NCBI RefSeq assembly: GCF_028561335.1
Contig: NZ_JAQQTG010000020.1
Coordinates: 1 to 64,000 of the forward strand
Direction: 5' to 3'
Source: Aequorivita todarodis
GTDB lineage: Bacteria > Bacteroidota > Bacteroidia > Flavobacteriales > Flavobacteriaceae
DNA length: 64,000 nucleotides
The notes under the pieces were generated by a model, which did no database searches, was not told where the DNA came from, and saw only the letters and a program-made list of their open reading frames with translations. The translations under genes were made by a program, and so were the position numbers. Positions 44,482 to 52,620 of the stretch are shown piece by piece (the stretch's first letter is position 1; each line of letters begins with the position of its first letter).

Positions 44482-45237
44482 TTATTCCAACCAAAGTTTA
44501 AAATCCTTTACACGCTCGCGGGCAACAATTACTTCCTGTTCCTCAAAGCTGTTCAATTTTAACTGAAGACGGGAATTGGTATAGGAAATTATATCTTTTA
44601 TCGCATTGATATTTACGCAATATTTCCTGCTTATCCTGAAAAAGGTTTCGGGCGAAAGCTCCTGCTCCAACTGTTCCAAAGTAGTTTCCAAAAGGTAATC
44701 GCGGCCGTCCACGGTGTGTGCATAGGTGCCTTTGTTTTCGGAATAGAAACACTCAATTTCATCTACAGAAATCATTTTTATATGCTGGCCAATTTTGGTC
44801 GTAAACCGCTTTTTATACTCGCGTTCCACAGGATTGACGAGCAGTTTTTTGATGTCCTCAAAATTAAACTGCACGTTTTGGACTGCTGGTTTTAGGGATT
44901 TGTATTTATTAACAGCGGCCTGCAGTTCGGCTTCGTCAATCGGTTTCAGCAGATAGTCTATGCTGTTCAATTTGAAGGCTTGCAGCGCATATTCGTCAAA
45001 AGCAGTGGTAAAAATGATGGCGCTGTTTACTTCAACAATATCAAAAATCTCAAAGGAAAGGCCGTCGCTCAACTGGATATCCAAAAAAATGAGGTCCGGA
45101 TGCGGGTTCTTCTGAAACCATTCCACAGCTTCTCCCACGCTGTGCAACATTTGGTTTACGTTCACATCCTGTTTTTCCAGCATGCGCTGAAGATAACGGG
45201 CTGAAGGTTTTTCGTCTTCGATGATTAGTACGTTCAT
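44482..45237 (-). CDS. LytTR-family response regulator
   Basis: 251 aa. Receiver domain (VLIIEDEKPSARYL; phospho-Asp in LIFLDIQLSDG; KPIDEAEL), then a LytTR DNA-binding domain (TKIGQHIKMISVDEIECFYSENKGTYAHTVDGRDYLLETTLEQLE ... ISRKYCVNINAIK). Probable partner of the LytS-type kinase at 46428-47756; three 2TM genes lie between them on the same strand. The 145-nt spacer before it is repeat-rich. Confidence 0.93.
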   Translation of the reverse strand: MNVLIIEDEKPSARYLQRMLEKQDVNVNQMLHSVGEAVEWFQKNPHPDLIFLDIQLSDGLSFEIFDIVEVNSAIIFTTAFDEYALQAFKLNSIDYLLKPIDEAELQAAVNKYKSLKPAVQNVQFNFEDIKKLLVNPVEREYKKRFTTKIGQHIKMISVDEIECFYSENKGTYAHTVDGRDYLLETTLEQLEQELSPETFFRISRKYCVNINAIKDIISYTNSRLQLKLNSFEEQEVIVARERVKDFKLWLE

Positions 45238-45238
45238 T

Positions 45239-45313
45239 TATTCGTGAATTCGGGACCTGCCTGCCAGAGGCACGACAGGCAGGTTTGTTAATTCGGGATT
45301 CGTGAATTCGGGA
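45239..45313 (-). repeat. Heptamer repeats interrupted by a CCTGCC palindrome
   Basis: attcgtg/attcggg heptamers at 45239-45254 and 45287-45313 flank ACCTGCCTG...CAGGCAGGT (45255-45284, perfect 9-bp arms), as if the palindrome had inserted into the heptamer tract. Confidence 0.6.
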
Positions 45314-45382
45314 CGGGAATTGGGATTTTCAGTTCTGTCTTCTTTAAATACTGCGCACTGGTACCGGGAACTGTAAACTTTT

Positions 45383-45688
45383 TTAAAGGTCTTCATCCAA
45401 AAACTGTTTTATTTTCTTCTCTTCCCAACGTTTCAAAAAATTGTTTTTCACCTTTAACACAAAGAAAACATAAAGCGCGTGCGAAACAATCCCAAAGCCC
45501 CAAAAAATGGCGGTTACATAATTCCCCCAATCGGCAAAATCAATTTCCTTGCCGTTGAAAACGTTTGCGGAAATAAGTATGATTACAGCATTTACGATAA
45601 TATACACCGCCAAGTGGCTATAAAAACCTTTCAGCATTTCCACTTTTTTCTTTGCTCTTAAATAGGTAAGACTTTTCTTGGTTTCCAT
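45383..45688 (-). CDS. 2TM domain protein (distal copy)
   Basis: 101 aa. N-terminal AKKKVEMLKGFYSHLAVYIIVNAVIILI (first membrane helix), then WGNYVTAIFWGFGIVSHALYVFFV (second helix) and a basic KRWEEKKIKQFLDEDL tail. This is the whole length of the 2TM domain. Third of three tandem 2TM genes in the LytS/LytTR operon. Function unknown; the conserved WEExKIxxxM/L tail suggests a shared partner. Confidence 0.85.
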   Translation of the reverse strand: METKKSLTYLRAKKKVEMLKGFYSHLAVYIIVNAVIILISANVFNGKEIDFADWGNYVTAIFWGFGIVSHALYVFFVLKVKNNFLKRWEEKKIKQFLDEDL

Positions 45689-45701
45689 TGTTACTTACAT
45701 T

Positions 45702-46019
45702 TTATTCTTCTTTCATAAATTTTTTCAATTGTCTTTCTTCCCAGTTTTTTAGGAACGGAAATTTATATTGAAAGACTTTCGCTGCGTGAAATAGCAATCC
45801 AATTCCCCAGAAAATAGGGACTATCAAGATATTCCAATCTATCCATTCCACAAAATTTTTGTCGTTCGATTCAATTTGAAAAAACTCCAAAACCCTTCCT
45901 CTTACAACAAATAGGGCAACGTTTATAATTACATAAACCAGCAGATGCTTATAAAATCCTTTTAGTGCCTCTACCCTTTTGTGGGCCTTTCGCAATTTTA
46001 TATTTTCAGGATAATCCAT
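45702..46019 (-). CDS. 2TM domain protein (middle copy)
   Basis: 105 aa. KAHKRVEALKGFYKHLLVYVIINVALFVV, then WIDWNILIVPIFWGIGLLFHAAKVF and the FLKNWEERQLKKFMKEE tail. Starts one base after the upstream 2TM stop, so co-translated. The spacer between helices is longer than in its siblings (RVLEFFQIESNDKNF). Confidence 0.85.
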   Translation of the reverse strand: MDYPENIKLRKAHKRVEALKGFYKHLLVYVIINVALFVVRGRVLEFFQIESNDKNFVEWIDWNILIVPIFWGIGLLFHAAKVFQYKFPFLKNWEERQLKKFMKEE

Positions 46020-46020
46020 C

Positions 46021-46329
46021 TTAGTTCCAATTGTTTTTGTTGTTTTTTTCCTCTTCTTCCATAAACTGCTTCAATTTTCTTTCTTCCCAGTCCTTTCCTA
46101 TAAAAGGCATCCATCTAAAAGCTTTAATGGCCTGAAAAAAGATGCCGATTCCCCAACCGAAAGCCGCCCAGAGAAACCACGGATAATCCCATTGGTTTAT
46201 ATAATAATTCAGTCCAGCCAGCGCAGCGATAAAGATGATGTAAAACATCAAACTGCTATAGAATTTCTTTATTTCGGCAACACGTCGTTTCGCCTTAAAA
46301 TATTTACTGTCTTTGTTTTCTGGTTCCAT
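46021..46329 (-). CDS. 2TM domain protein (proximal copy)
   Basis: 102 aa from ATG 46329 (MEPENKDSKYFKAKRRVAEIKKFY); the frame remains open to 46473 but that part overlaps the kinase gene and lacks 2TM character. Two membrane helices (SLMFYIIFIAALAGLNYYI; FLWAAFGWGIGIFFQAIKAF) and the KDWEERKLKQFMEEEE tail, nearly the same tail as the kinase C-terminus (KDWEERKIRELMDKDE), pointing to duplication from the kinase-fused domain. Confidence 0.82.
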   Translation of the reverse strand: MEPENKDSKYFKAKRRVAEIKKFYSSLMFYIIFIAALAGLNYYINQWDYPWFLWAAFGWGIGIFFQAIKAFRWMPFIGKDWEERKLKQFMEEEEKNNKNNWN

Positions 46330-46427
46330 AATAGTTGTTTTTAAATTATAGTATAAAAGTAATAGTGCTGAAACCCAATATGAAATAGAATCTTCCGAAC
46401 TGTACTTTATATAGGATGAACCGTAAT

Positions 46428-47756
46428 TTATTCGTCTTTGTCCATCAGCTCCCTGATTTTGCGTTCCTCCCAATCCTTTCCAAAAAAGGGATTGTAGTTA
46501 AAGGTTTCCGAAGCGTGGCTCGTTACGCCAATGCCCCAGCCCACAATAGGAAAGAGCGCCCAGGGAAAACCCGCCCGCGAAATATAATTTAAGTATATAA
46601 AAACGGGGACCATCATAACGTATATTGCCAGGTGGATATAAAAACCCTTCAGTTTTTCAACCCGCTTTTTGGCAAGCTTGTATTTTTTTTCTGAAATAAA
46701 TGTTTCCGGTGTGTTCATAATTTGAAGATTTTCACCCAAAATCGGGATTGCAATGCTGAACTGTTTTGGGTTTTTGTTGATAATCACCGGGCGTTTCGTC
46801 AACAGTGCATACCTATCGCGAATGTTGCGCAGGCCCACGCCCGTACTTTCCTTTAAGACCTGTTTTGGCTGACTGTTGTTGGTTACAACCAAATTGCCGT
46901 TTTCTTCCGAAATATTTATATGAAGCTTTTTTGAAGGCATAACCTGATTGTGCTTTACGGCGTTTTCCAACAAAAGCTGAAGCGACAAAGGCACAACCTT
47001 CGCCTGCGGATTTTTCAATGTTGAAGGCGAAGTAAAAACAATGCTGTCCTCAAAACGGACCGCCAATAGCGACATATAGAGTTCTGCGAATTTCAACTCT
47101 TCTTCCAGCGTAACGAGTTCCTTGTTTTTTTGTTCCAAAACGTAGCGATATACTTTTGAAAGCGACGTGGTAAAACGCGTTGCGGCTTCGGGGTTTTCTT
47201 CAATTAAACTGGTAAGCACGTTCAAACTGTTGAAAAGAAAATGCGGATCCAATTGGTTTTTAAGGGCATCAAATTTCGCTGAGGCCGTACCGGCAATAAT
47301 TTTCTGCTCGGTTACCCTGTTTTCCTGTTTGTTTCGATAATAATATACTGCGTAAAAAATTGCGGTAACAACCACCGAAATTATAAAGGAAATGTAGTAA
47401 TACTGCATTTTTTCAGCAGCAATAAATTCGGAAAAATTCTTTCCTTCTATGATTACTTCCGTAAGAATGCGTATGAAGAAAAGTGCCAAAAGTGTGACCA
47501 GAATTCCGCCGAAAAGTCCTTTTAAAAGATTCCTTGCCTTGAAAACTTTATTTGGAAATACCTTCAACAGGAAGTCAAAGTAATACGCATTCACCATATA
47601 GAGGATCACGGCATACAGCTGATTATAGAGGAAAGTTATAAGAATGTCCCTTCCGTTATCATAGTGGTAGCCATTGGCATATTGAATCAGCCCCAGAATA
47701 ATAAAAACGAGGATCCCCACAAAAAATGCCTTGCCGAAATCTTTTAGAATACGCAT
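46428..47756 (-). CDS. LytS-type sensor histidine kinase with C-terminal 2TM domain
   Basis: 442 aa. Four N-terminal membrane helices (about 8-30, 42-64, 78-100, 120-142), His_kinase motif QLDPHFLFNSLNVLTSLIEE with phospho-His, HATPase N-box LQLLLENAVKHNQV and GVGLRNIRDRYALL. After the ATPase comes an extra 2TM domain (ISEKKYKLAKKRVEKLKGFYIHLAIYVMMV ... GWGIGVTSHASETF). The domain order TM-kinase-2TM is unusual; the same module is repeated three times downstream as free proteins. Pairs with the LytTR regulator at 44482. Confidence 0.9.
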   Translation of the reverse strand: MRILKDFGKAFFVGILVFIILGLIQYANGYHYDNGRDILITFLYNQLYAVILYMVNAYYFDFLLKVFPNKVFKARNLLKGLFGGILVTLLALFFIRILTEVIIEGKNFSEFIAAEKMQYYYISFIISVVVTAIFYAVYYYRNKQENRVTEQKIIAGTASAKFDALKNQLDPHFLFNSLNVLTSLIEENPEAATRFTTSLSKVYRYVLEQKNKELVTLEEELKFAELYMSLLAVRFEDSIVFTSPSTLKNPQAKVVPLSLQLLLENAVKHNQVMPSKKLHINISEENGNLVVTNNSQPKQVLKESTGVGLRNIRDRYALLTKRPVIINKNPKQFSIAIPILGENLQIMNTPETFISEKKYKLAKKRVEKLKGFYIHLAIYVMMVPVFIYLNYISRAGFPWALFPIVGWGIGVTSHASETFNYNPFFGKDWEERKIRELMDKDE

Positions 47757-47776
47757 AACTGTTTTTCCTTTTAATA

Positions 47777-47803
47777 CCTACAAGGCCTTAAAGACCTTGC
47801 AGG
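47777..47803. repeat. ACCTNCAAGG hairpin upstream of the kinase gene
   Basis: CCTACAAGG and CCTTGCAGG arms with a short CCTTAAAGA interior. Same inner palindrome as in 18776-18847; followed by GTGAATTCGTGCC, which resembles the outer arm of that element. Confidence 0.55.
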
Positions 47804-47833
47804 AGGATTATTTGTGAATTCGTGCCAAAATTT

Positions 47834-48496
47834 TTACTTACAGCTTTCGGCCTGTATCTGCTTTGCCCGCTCTTCGCCATAGGTTGGGTAAAACTCGCCC
47901 GCTGGTTTAAAGGTAGCAAAAAGATCTATGGCCCGTTGAATGTCCTTGCAGTAAGGTTCTATAGGTTGCCCAAAATATTTGGCGCCGCCCATATCCCATT
48001 CGGCTTTTGCCAAAATCATCCGTGGATTGTTGGGCGCCAATGCCAAAGCTTTGTTGTAAAGCTCCGAAGCCTTTGCGGAATAGGTCATTCCATACTGCTG
48101 CCCGTCATAAACAATCCAAGCAGTGTATAGCTGTGCCTGCAAAACCAGCAAATCTGGGTTGTCCTTGGAAATGGCCATGGCATCATTTATAAAATCCTGA
48201 GCTTTGTCCAGTTGCGCTTTCAACTTGGTGCCATCTTTTTCCGTAAAGCTGTTGATCACGTTAATTTGGGCTACGTAGTACGGCGGCAACCAATTGTCCG
48301 GTTCAGCCGTCGCGATTCTTTCAAAAACATTCGCGGCTTCCCAGGATTTGTTTTCTTGCCATAACTGAAAGGCCTTTCGCATTCCCTGTTGGTATTTTGT
48401 GGGTGCGGAATCCGCATTTGCAGTTGAAGTGTCGGTCTGTGCCTGCATTACCAATACGGTAAAGAAAAGCGTGAGATAAGTGAGTACGTTTTGCAT
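47834..48496 (-). CDS. Exported TPR-like protein of unknown function
   Basis: 220 aa. Signal peptide (LTYLTLFFTVLVMQAQT), then TPR-like helices: MRKAFQLWQENKSWEAANVFERIATAEPDN, LDKAQDFINDAMAISKDNPDLLVLQAQLY, KASELYNKALALAPNNPRMILAKAEW. Ends ERAKQIQAESCK. It follows the TonB receptor gene on the same strand after 190 nt and may be its companion. Heptamer repeats sit 14 nt upstream of its start. Confidence 0.75.
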   Translation of the reverse strand: MQNVLTYLTLFFTVLVMQAQTDTSTANADSAPTKYQQGMRKAFQLWQENKSWEAANVFERIATAEPDNWLPPYYVAQINVINSFTEKDGTKLKAQLDKAQDFINDAMAISKDNPDLLVLQAQLYTAWIVYDGQQYGMTYSAKASELYNKALALAPNNPRMILAKAEWDMGGAKYFGQPIEPYCKDIQRAIDLFATFKPAGEFYPTYGEERAKQIQAESCK

Positions 48497-48510
48497 GGTT
48501 TTTATTTTTT

Positions 48511-48545
48511 ATTGGTTATTATTTATTGGTTATTATTAATTTTTA
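48511..48545 (-). repeat. Heptamer repeats in the leader of the TPR-like gene
   Basis: attggtt, attattt, attggtt, attatta, attttta in exact 7-bp register. Confidence 0.7.
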
Positions 48546-48661
48546 TTGTTGTTCAAATTTCCATCAAAATATTTCTTCTGAAAAAATCCTTCAACCCAAC
48601 TGTTGTTTTTGTAGGCTGAACTGTATTCCTTTCCAGCTTTGTCAAAGTTCCCACTTTGAAA

Positions 48662-48686
48662 ATCCCCCTTTGGGAGTTAGGGGGCT
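48662..48686 (-). repeat. 3'-end element at the TonB receptor stop
   Basis: On the minus strand GCCCCCTAACTCCC followed by AAAGGGGG begins at the receptor stop codon; the same sense orientation relative to its gene as the other three copies. Confidence 0.7.
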
Positions 48687-50839
48687 TACAGATTATCCAA
48701 CTGATTATCCCTTCCATCATCGCTAATCGTCCAAAAGAATCCAATAAAAAAGAACTGGTCCGCAGCTGGGCGAAGCTCCCTTCGTGCAAAATTTCCATGG
48801 GCATCCGGAGTGTTGGCGTACTGATACCCGTTCACATTTTTAAAGGCAAAGGCATTGTTTATTGAAAAATAGAGAATCTTCTGTTGCGATAACAGATAGG
48901 CCCAGTTCAAACTCACACTGTTATAATCCCGGGTTTTATTCTGAAGAAAGCCGGGCTTGTTCAAATCGGTATAGGTTCTTCCGCTTCCGTATTGGTAGCT
49001 GAAACCAATTTGGCTTTTCCAATCGTTGATCCAGTATTTGGCCACTACGGAAAGGTTGTGCGTGTTCGCAAAATTCGGGGTAGCTTCCATGGGAAAGTTT
49101 TTGTATTTCCGTTCGGTGTCCAAATAGGAATAGCTCACCCAATAATCCACGTTTTTGATGCTTTCGTTGTCTCTCCAAAAAACATCCAAACCTTGTGCGT
49201 AACCATCGCCGTTATTGGAAAATATGCTGTTCACATCTGGCATATCATCATTGTAGGTTACCAGGTTTTTGTACTGCTTTCTATAAATTTCCGCGCGGAA
49301 AATCCTATTATCGGCAGCATATTGATAGTTCATTATATAATGTTGCGAATGCTCCGCTCCCAAATCACTCGAAAATTTCAACACCTCGTTCTCCGGTTGT
49401 TGAAAAAAATCGCCATAGGCCAATGACAACTGACTGCTTTTCCCGGTTTTATAGGCGAACGAAGCGCGCGGCGAAGCGGTAAATTCTTTGAACAGCTCAC
49501 TATATTCGACACGAATCCCCAATTTTAAAGCCAATTTTCTTGAAAAAATAATATCCGCTTCCGCAAAGGCCGCAGAAATATTATTGTTGAAACCGAGGGC
49601 AGCGGCAAAATTGGGCTCGCTGTAATTTTCGTTGAAATCGGTAACAAACTGTTCTGCGCCAAAATTGAGTTTAAAACGGTTGCTGAAACGTTTTTTCAGC
49701 TTCAATTTAAAATGCGCCGAATTTTCCACATCCTTAATATTCGCCTCAGCAATGCCCACTTTTGTGTTTCCGTAGGTATAACTTCCGCCTCCGAAAATAG
49801 TCCATCCTTCGTTCAGGATTTCAGAATAGCTTGCATTGGTATAAAAATTTTGGTTGTTCAATTTAAAACGCACACCTTCCGGCCGGTTGATGTCTTCCTG
49901 CGTAAGTGCAAAGTTGGAAGTATCAAAAGCACCGTAAACCTTCAGCAGCCCATCCCCTATTTTCTGACGGAAAACCGCTTCGCCCGAAGCTGTTTCAAAA
50001 GGTTTGTGCCAATCGTTTCTATCGGGAAGAATTGCGATGTACGGTGCCAAATTTATATAGGAAGCATTCAAGCTTAATGAACTTTTGTTCCATTTTTCTG
50101 TATGTCCCAGACCGCCACCAACGCTCATAATCGCAATATCGGTCTTTTCTTGATCCGGCTCGTCAATCGTGTTCAAAAGCAACACCGAGGAAAGCGCCTG
50201 CCCGTATTCCGCGGAATACCCGCCGGTAGAAAACGTGATGCCGTCAAAAAGAAACGGGCTGTATCTTCCTCGCGTGGGGATGTTGTCGGTCGTGGGACTA
50301 TAAGGCGTAAAAACGCGGATGCCATCGATAAAAATCTGGGTTTCGTTGGCATCGCCACCACGAACAAAGAGGCGGCCGTCTTCCGCAACCGTTGTGGTTC
50401 CGGGCAGCGTTTGCAGCGCACCCACAAAATCGCCCAAGGCACTTGCGGTGGTTACTATATCCAAAGGTTTCAAAACCGAAATCTTGCTATTGTCCCCCGC
50501 AGAGAACGAGCCTGCGGAAATAGTTACGGTTTCCAGGGAATTAACATCGTCCCGAAGTACGATTTTTAGGTTTTTCATTTTTGAGACATCCTCCACAATT
50601 TTGGAGGTTTCAAAAGAAACATACGAAACGGTCAAGGTTTGTGTGCCGGTTTCGGTAGTTTCAAAAGAAAATCTTCCGTTTTCATCCGTTGATGCCCCGT
50701 CGTAAGAGCCGTCCAGATACACATTGGCACCCAAAATGGGAACGTTTTTAGCATCGGTAACAGTTCCCGAAATAGTATTTTGAGCCAAAAGCAGGCTGGG
50801 AAAAAGAAGGATTAAAAAAACAATAACTGAAATTTTCAT
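48686..50839 (-). CDS. TonB-dependent receptor with carboxypeptidase-regulatory N-terminus
   Basis: 717 aa from ATG 50839 (MKISVIVFLILLFPSLLLAQN signal peptide); the frame opens at 50956 but the extra residues are not signal-like. CarboxypepD_reg domain (ISGTVTDAKNVPILGANVYLDGSYDGASTDENGRFSF), TonB plug (ALGDFVGALQTLPGTTTVAEDGRLFVRGGDANETQIFIDGIRV), then a 22-strand beta-barrel ending in an aromatic-rich strand. Outer-membrane importer of an unknown ligand; no SusD is adjacent. A DNDxxDNQLDNL tail ends at the repeat element. Confidence 0.92.
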   Translation of the reverse strand: MKISVIVFLILLFPSLLLAQNTISGTVTDAKNVPILGANVYLDGSYDGASTDENGRFSFETTETGTQTLTVSYVSFETSKIVEDVSKMKNLKIVLRDDVNSLETVTISAGSFSAGDNSKISVLKPLDIVTTASALGDFVGALQTLPGTTTVAEDGRLFVRGGDANETQIFIDGIRVFTPYSPTTDNIPTRGRYSPFLFDGITFSTGGYSAEYGQALSSVLLLNTIDEPDQEKTDIAIMSVGGGLGHTEKWNKSSLSLNASYINLAPYIAILPDRNDWHKPFETASGEAVFRQKIGDGLLKVYGAFDTSNFALTQEDINRPEGVRFKLNNQNFYTNASYSEILNEGWTIFGGGSYTYGNTKVGIAEANIKDVENSAHFKLKLKKRFSNRFKLNFGAEQFVTDFNENYSEPNFAAALGFNNNISAAFAEADIIFSRKLALKLGIRVEYSELFKEFTASPRASFAYKTGKSSQLSLAYGDFFQQPENEVLKFSSDLGAEHSQHYIMNYQYAADNRIFRAEIYRKQYKNLVTYNDDMPDVNSIFSNNGDGYAQGLDVFWRDNESIKNVDYWVSYSYLDTERKYKNFPMEATPNFANTHNLSVVAKYWINDWKSQIGFSYQYGSGRTYTDLNKPGFLQNKTRDYNSVSLNWAYLLSQQKILYFSINNAFAFKNVNGYQYANTPDAHGNFARRELRPAADQFFFIGFFWTISDDGRDNQLDNL

Positions 50840-50971
50840 AGAGTGGTTGGTTTTTAATTTCAGGACAAAGGTGAAATTTGAAAGTTCCATTTCAGAAAAA
50901 AAGAAACCCAATTGTAAAAATTGATGCCTCAATTGTAGTATTTCGTTTTGTACCAATTTGTTTTGGTGAAA

Positions 50972-51175
50972 TCATTCCACAAATTCCAAAATATCACCCG
51001 GCTGACATTCCAATGCCCCGCAAATGGCCTCAAGCGTACTAAAACGAATTGCCTTTGCCTTTCCGGTTTTCAGAATGGAAAGGTTGGAAAGGGTCAACCC
51101 TACTTTTTCCGAAAGTTCGTTCAATGACATTTTACGTTTTGCCATCATTACGTCTAAGTTTACAACTATTGGCAT
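50972..51175 (-). CDS. Cro/C1-type HTH regulator (YozG-like)
   Basis: 67 aa, a bare HTH_3 domain: MSLNELSEKVGLTLSNLSILKTGKAKAIRFSTLEAICGALECQPGDILEFVE. Sits 3 nt after the DUF2975 membrane gene, a regulator and membrane-protein pairing common in bacteria. It probably controls its own operon. Confidence 0.9.
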   Translation of the reverse strand: MPIVVNLDVMMAKRKMSLNELSEKVGLTLSNLSILKTGKAKAIRFSTLEAICGALECQPGDILEFVE

Positions 51176-51178
51176 ACC

Positions 51179-51703
51179 TTATATTGTTAGTTCGTTTTCG
51201 TTTTGGATTTCTACGCCTCTTTTGAAAACTAAAGTCAGAATATAAATTATACCCGCAAAAAATAGAAATTCCTGCGCACCCCAATCAATTTGTGACATTT
51301 CTGCTCCTTTTTTTACTATACGTTCTGTATATTGATTGGCTATTAAAGCGACAATTCCAATGCCTAATGCAAAATAACCAATTTTGGAAATCAACTGTGC
51401 GACGTAATAGTTGAAGGGATTATTTATATCGAATTTCATAAAAACCTTAATAGCAAGATAGGCGATATATGCCTTCATCCCCGTCAATACAATTAAAAAG
51501 CTAAGAATACCTATATAATGGGCTATATAAATTGGGTTTAATTCGAAAAAGCTGATCCCCAGATAAAGGTTTCCGAAATCATCCGGATTATTAAATAGAC
51601 TCATAAAAAAAGAAACTATCAATGCGCCGGTTTTTATACATAAACTGACGAAGATTATCCAGAAAATAATATGCATCACTTTCATTATAACTCGTGTTTT
51701 CAT
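51179..51703 (-). CDS. DUF2975 membrane protein
   Basis: 174 aa with four membrane helices (IIFWIIFVSLCIKTGALIVSFFM; IYIAHYIGILSFLIVLTGMKAYIAYLAI; AQLISKIGYFALGIGIVALIA; FFAGIIYILTLVFKRGVEI). The FxxxNPFN and closing FKRGVEIQNENELTI are typical of DUF2975. Function unknown; always close to a small HTH gene, as here. The 221 nt upstream are AT-rich and show no clear feature. Confidence 0.85.
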   Translation of the reverse strand: MKTRVIMKVMHIIFWIIFVSLCIKTGALIVSFFMSLFNNPDDFGNLYLGISFFELNPIYIAHYIGILSFLIVLTGMKAYIAYLAIKVFMKFDINNPFNYYVAQLISKIGYFALGIGIVALIANQYTERIVKKGAEMSQIDWGAQEFLFFAGIIYILTLVFKRGVEIQNENELTI

Positions 51704-51924
51704 AACGATAAGATTTAAAATTATACCACGAATATAGATAATTATTTATTGATAAACGATAAATTTATTTTACTTTTCAGTAAATACAATTTTTATTTTA
51801 TCGATTTTCAGAGACAAAAAAAGATGAAGTATTTGATTTTATTAGTCCTGGGGAAATTCAATATTATGTTTTTTAGAAGTAAAAAAAATTGAAAAATCGT
51901 ATCTTCGGAAGAAAAGTAAGCAAA

Positions 51925-52521
51925 ATGACCGATTCGCAAAAAGTAGATGCCTTTATAGCAAAGCAAACCAAGTGGAAAGAAAAATTGCAGCAACTTCGCG
52001 CCATTTTCAAAGAAACCGAACTGAAAGAAGAAGTGAAATGGGGCAAGCCCACCTATACCTTAGACGGAAAATTAGTTGCCGCCCTGGCCGATTTCAAAAA
52101 TCATATGGCACTCTGGTTTCATCAAGGGGTTTTTCTTAAGGACAAACACAGCAAACTGGTTAACGCACAGGAAGGTGTTACCAAAGCCCTTCGGCAGTGG
52201 CGGTTTGAAGAAGAAGATAAAATTGACGCCAAACTTGTTTCGGAATATATAAACGAAGCGATCGCGAATGCCAAAGCCGGAAAAGAAATAAAACCCGTCA
52301 AAAAAAAGGAGGTTTCCACTCCCGATATTTTAAAAGATGCAATGGTAAAGGACAAGGTTTTAAAGGAAAGCTACAACAAACTAACCCCCGGCAGACAGCG
52401 TGAATATGCAGCATACATTGGCGAAGCGAAACGCGAAGCAACCCAACAAAACCGCCTTGAAAAATGTTCTGAAATGATAAAGCGAGGCGTCGGCCTTCAC
52501 GACAAATATAAAAATTGCTGA
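51925..52521 (+). CDS. YdeI/OmdA-type protein with DUF1801 domain
   Basis: 198 aa from ATG 51925 (MTDSQKVDAFIAKQTKWKEKLQQLRAI); an upstream in-frame ATG at 51889 adds basic residues of doubtful reality. DUF1801 fold (EEVKWGKPTYTLDGKLVAALADFKNHMALWFHQG), then the OmdA-like C-terminal helix pair (SYNKLTPGRQREYAAYIGEAKREATQQNRLEKC). Family members were linked to stress and antimicrobial peptide tolerance in other bacteria. Monocistronic; heptamer repeats follow 12 nt after the stop. Confidence 0.85.
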   Translation: MTDSQKVDAFIAKQTKWKEKLQQLRAIFKETELKEEVKWGKPTYTLDGKLVAALADFKNHMALWFHQGVFLKDKHSKLVNAQEGVTKALRQWRFEEEDKIDAKLVSEYINEAIANAKAGKEIKPVKKKEVSTPDILKDAMVKDKVLKESYNKLTPGRQREYAAYIGEAKREATQQNRLEKCSEMIKRGVGLHDKYKNC

Positions 52522-52533
52522 AGCTCCGGTGGC

Positions 52534-52568
52534 CAGTGGTCAGTATTCAGTGGTCAGGGGTCAGAATA
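52534..52568 (+). repeat. Heptamer repeats (cagtggt family)
   Basis: cagtggt, cagtatt, cagtggt, caggggt, cagaata in 7-bp register. The same family appears at 56487-56528. Confidence 0.75.
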
Positions 52569-52584
52569 ATTGAACTCCAACTCC

Positions 52585-52616
52585 TAAACCCATAAACCCA
52601 TAAACCCATAAACCCC
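52585..52616 (+). repeat. Octamer repeats (taaaccca family)
   Basis: Four near-perfect taaaccca units ending 4 nt before the start codon of the next gene, occupying its ribosome-binding position. Confidence 0.8.
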
Positions 52617-52620
52617 TATT

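Noticed and set aside
46330-46473. Longer start for the proximal 2TM protein
   Set aside because: Those 48 residues overlap the kinase gene and lack 2TM character; ATG 46329 gives the standard 2TM length.
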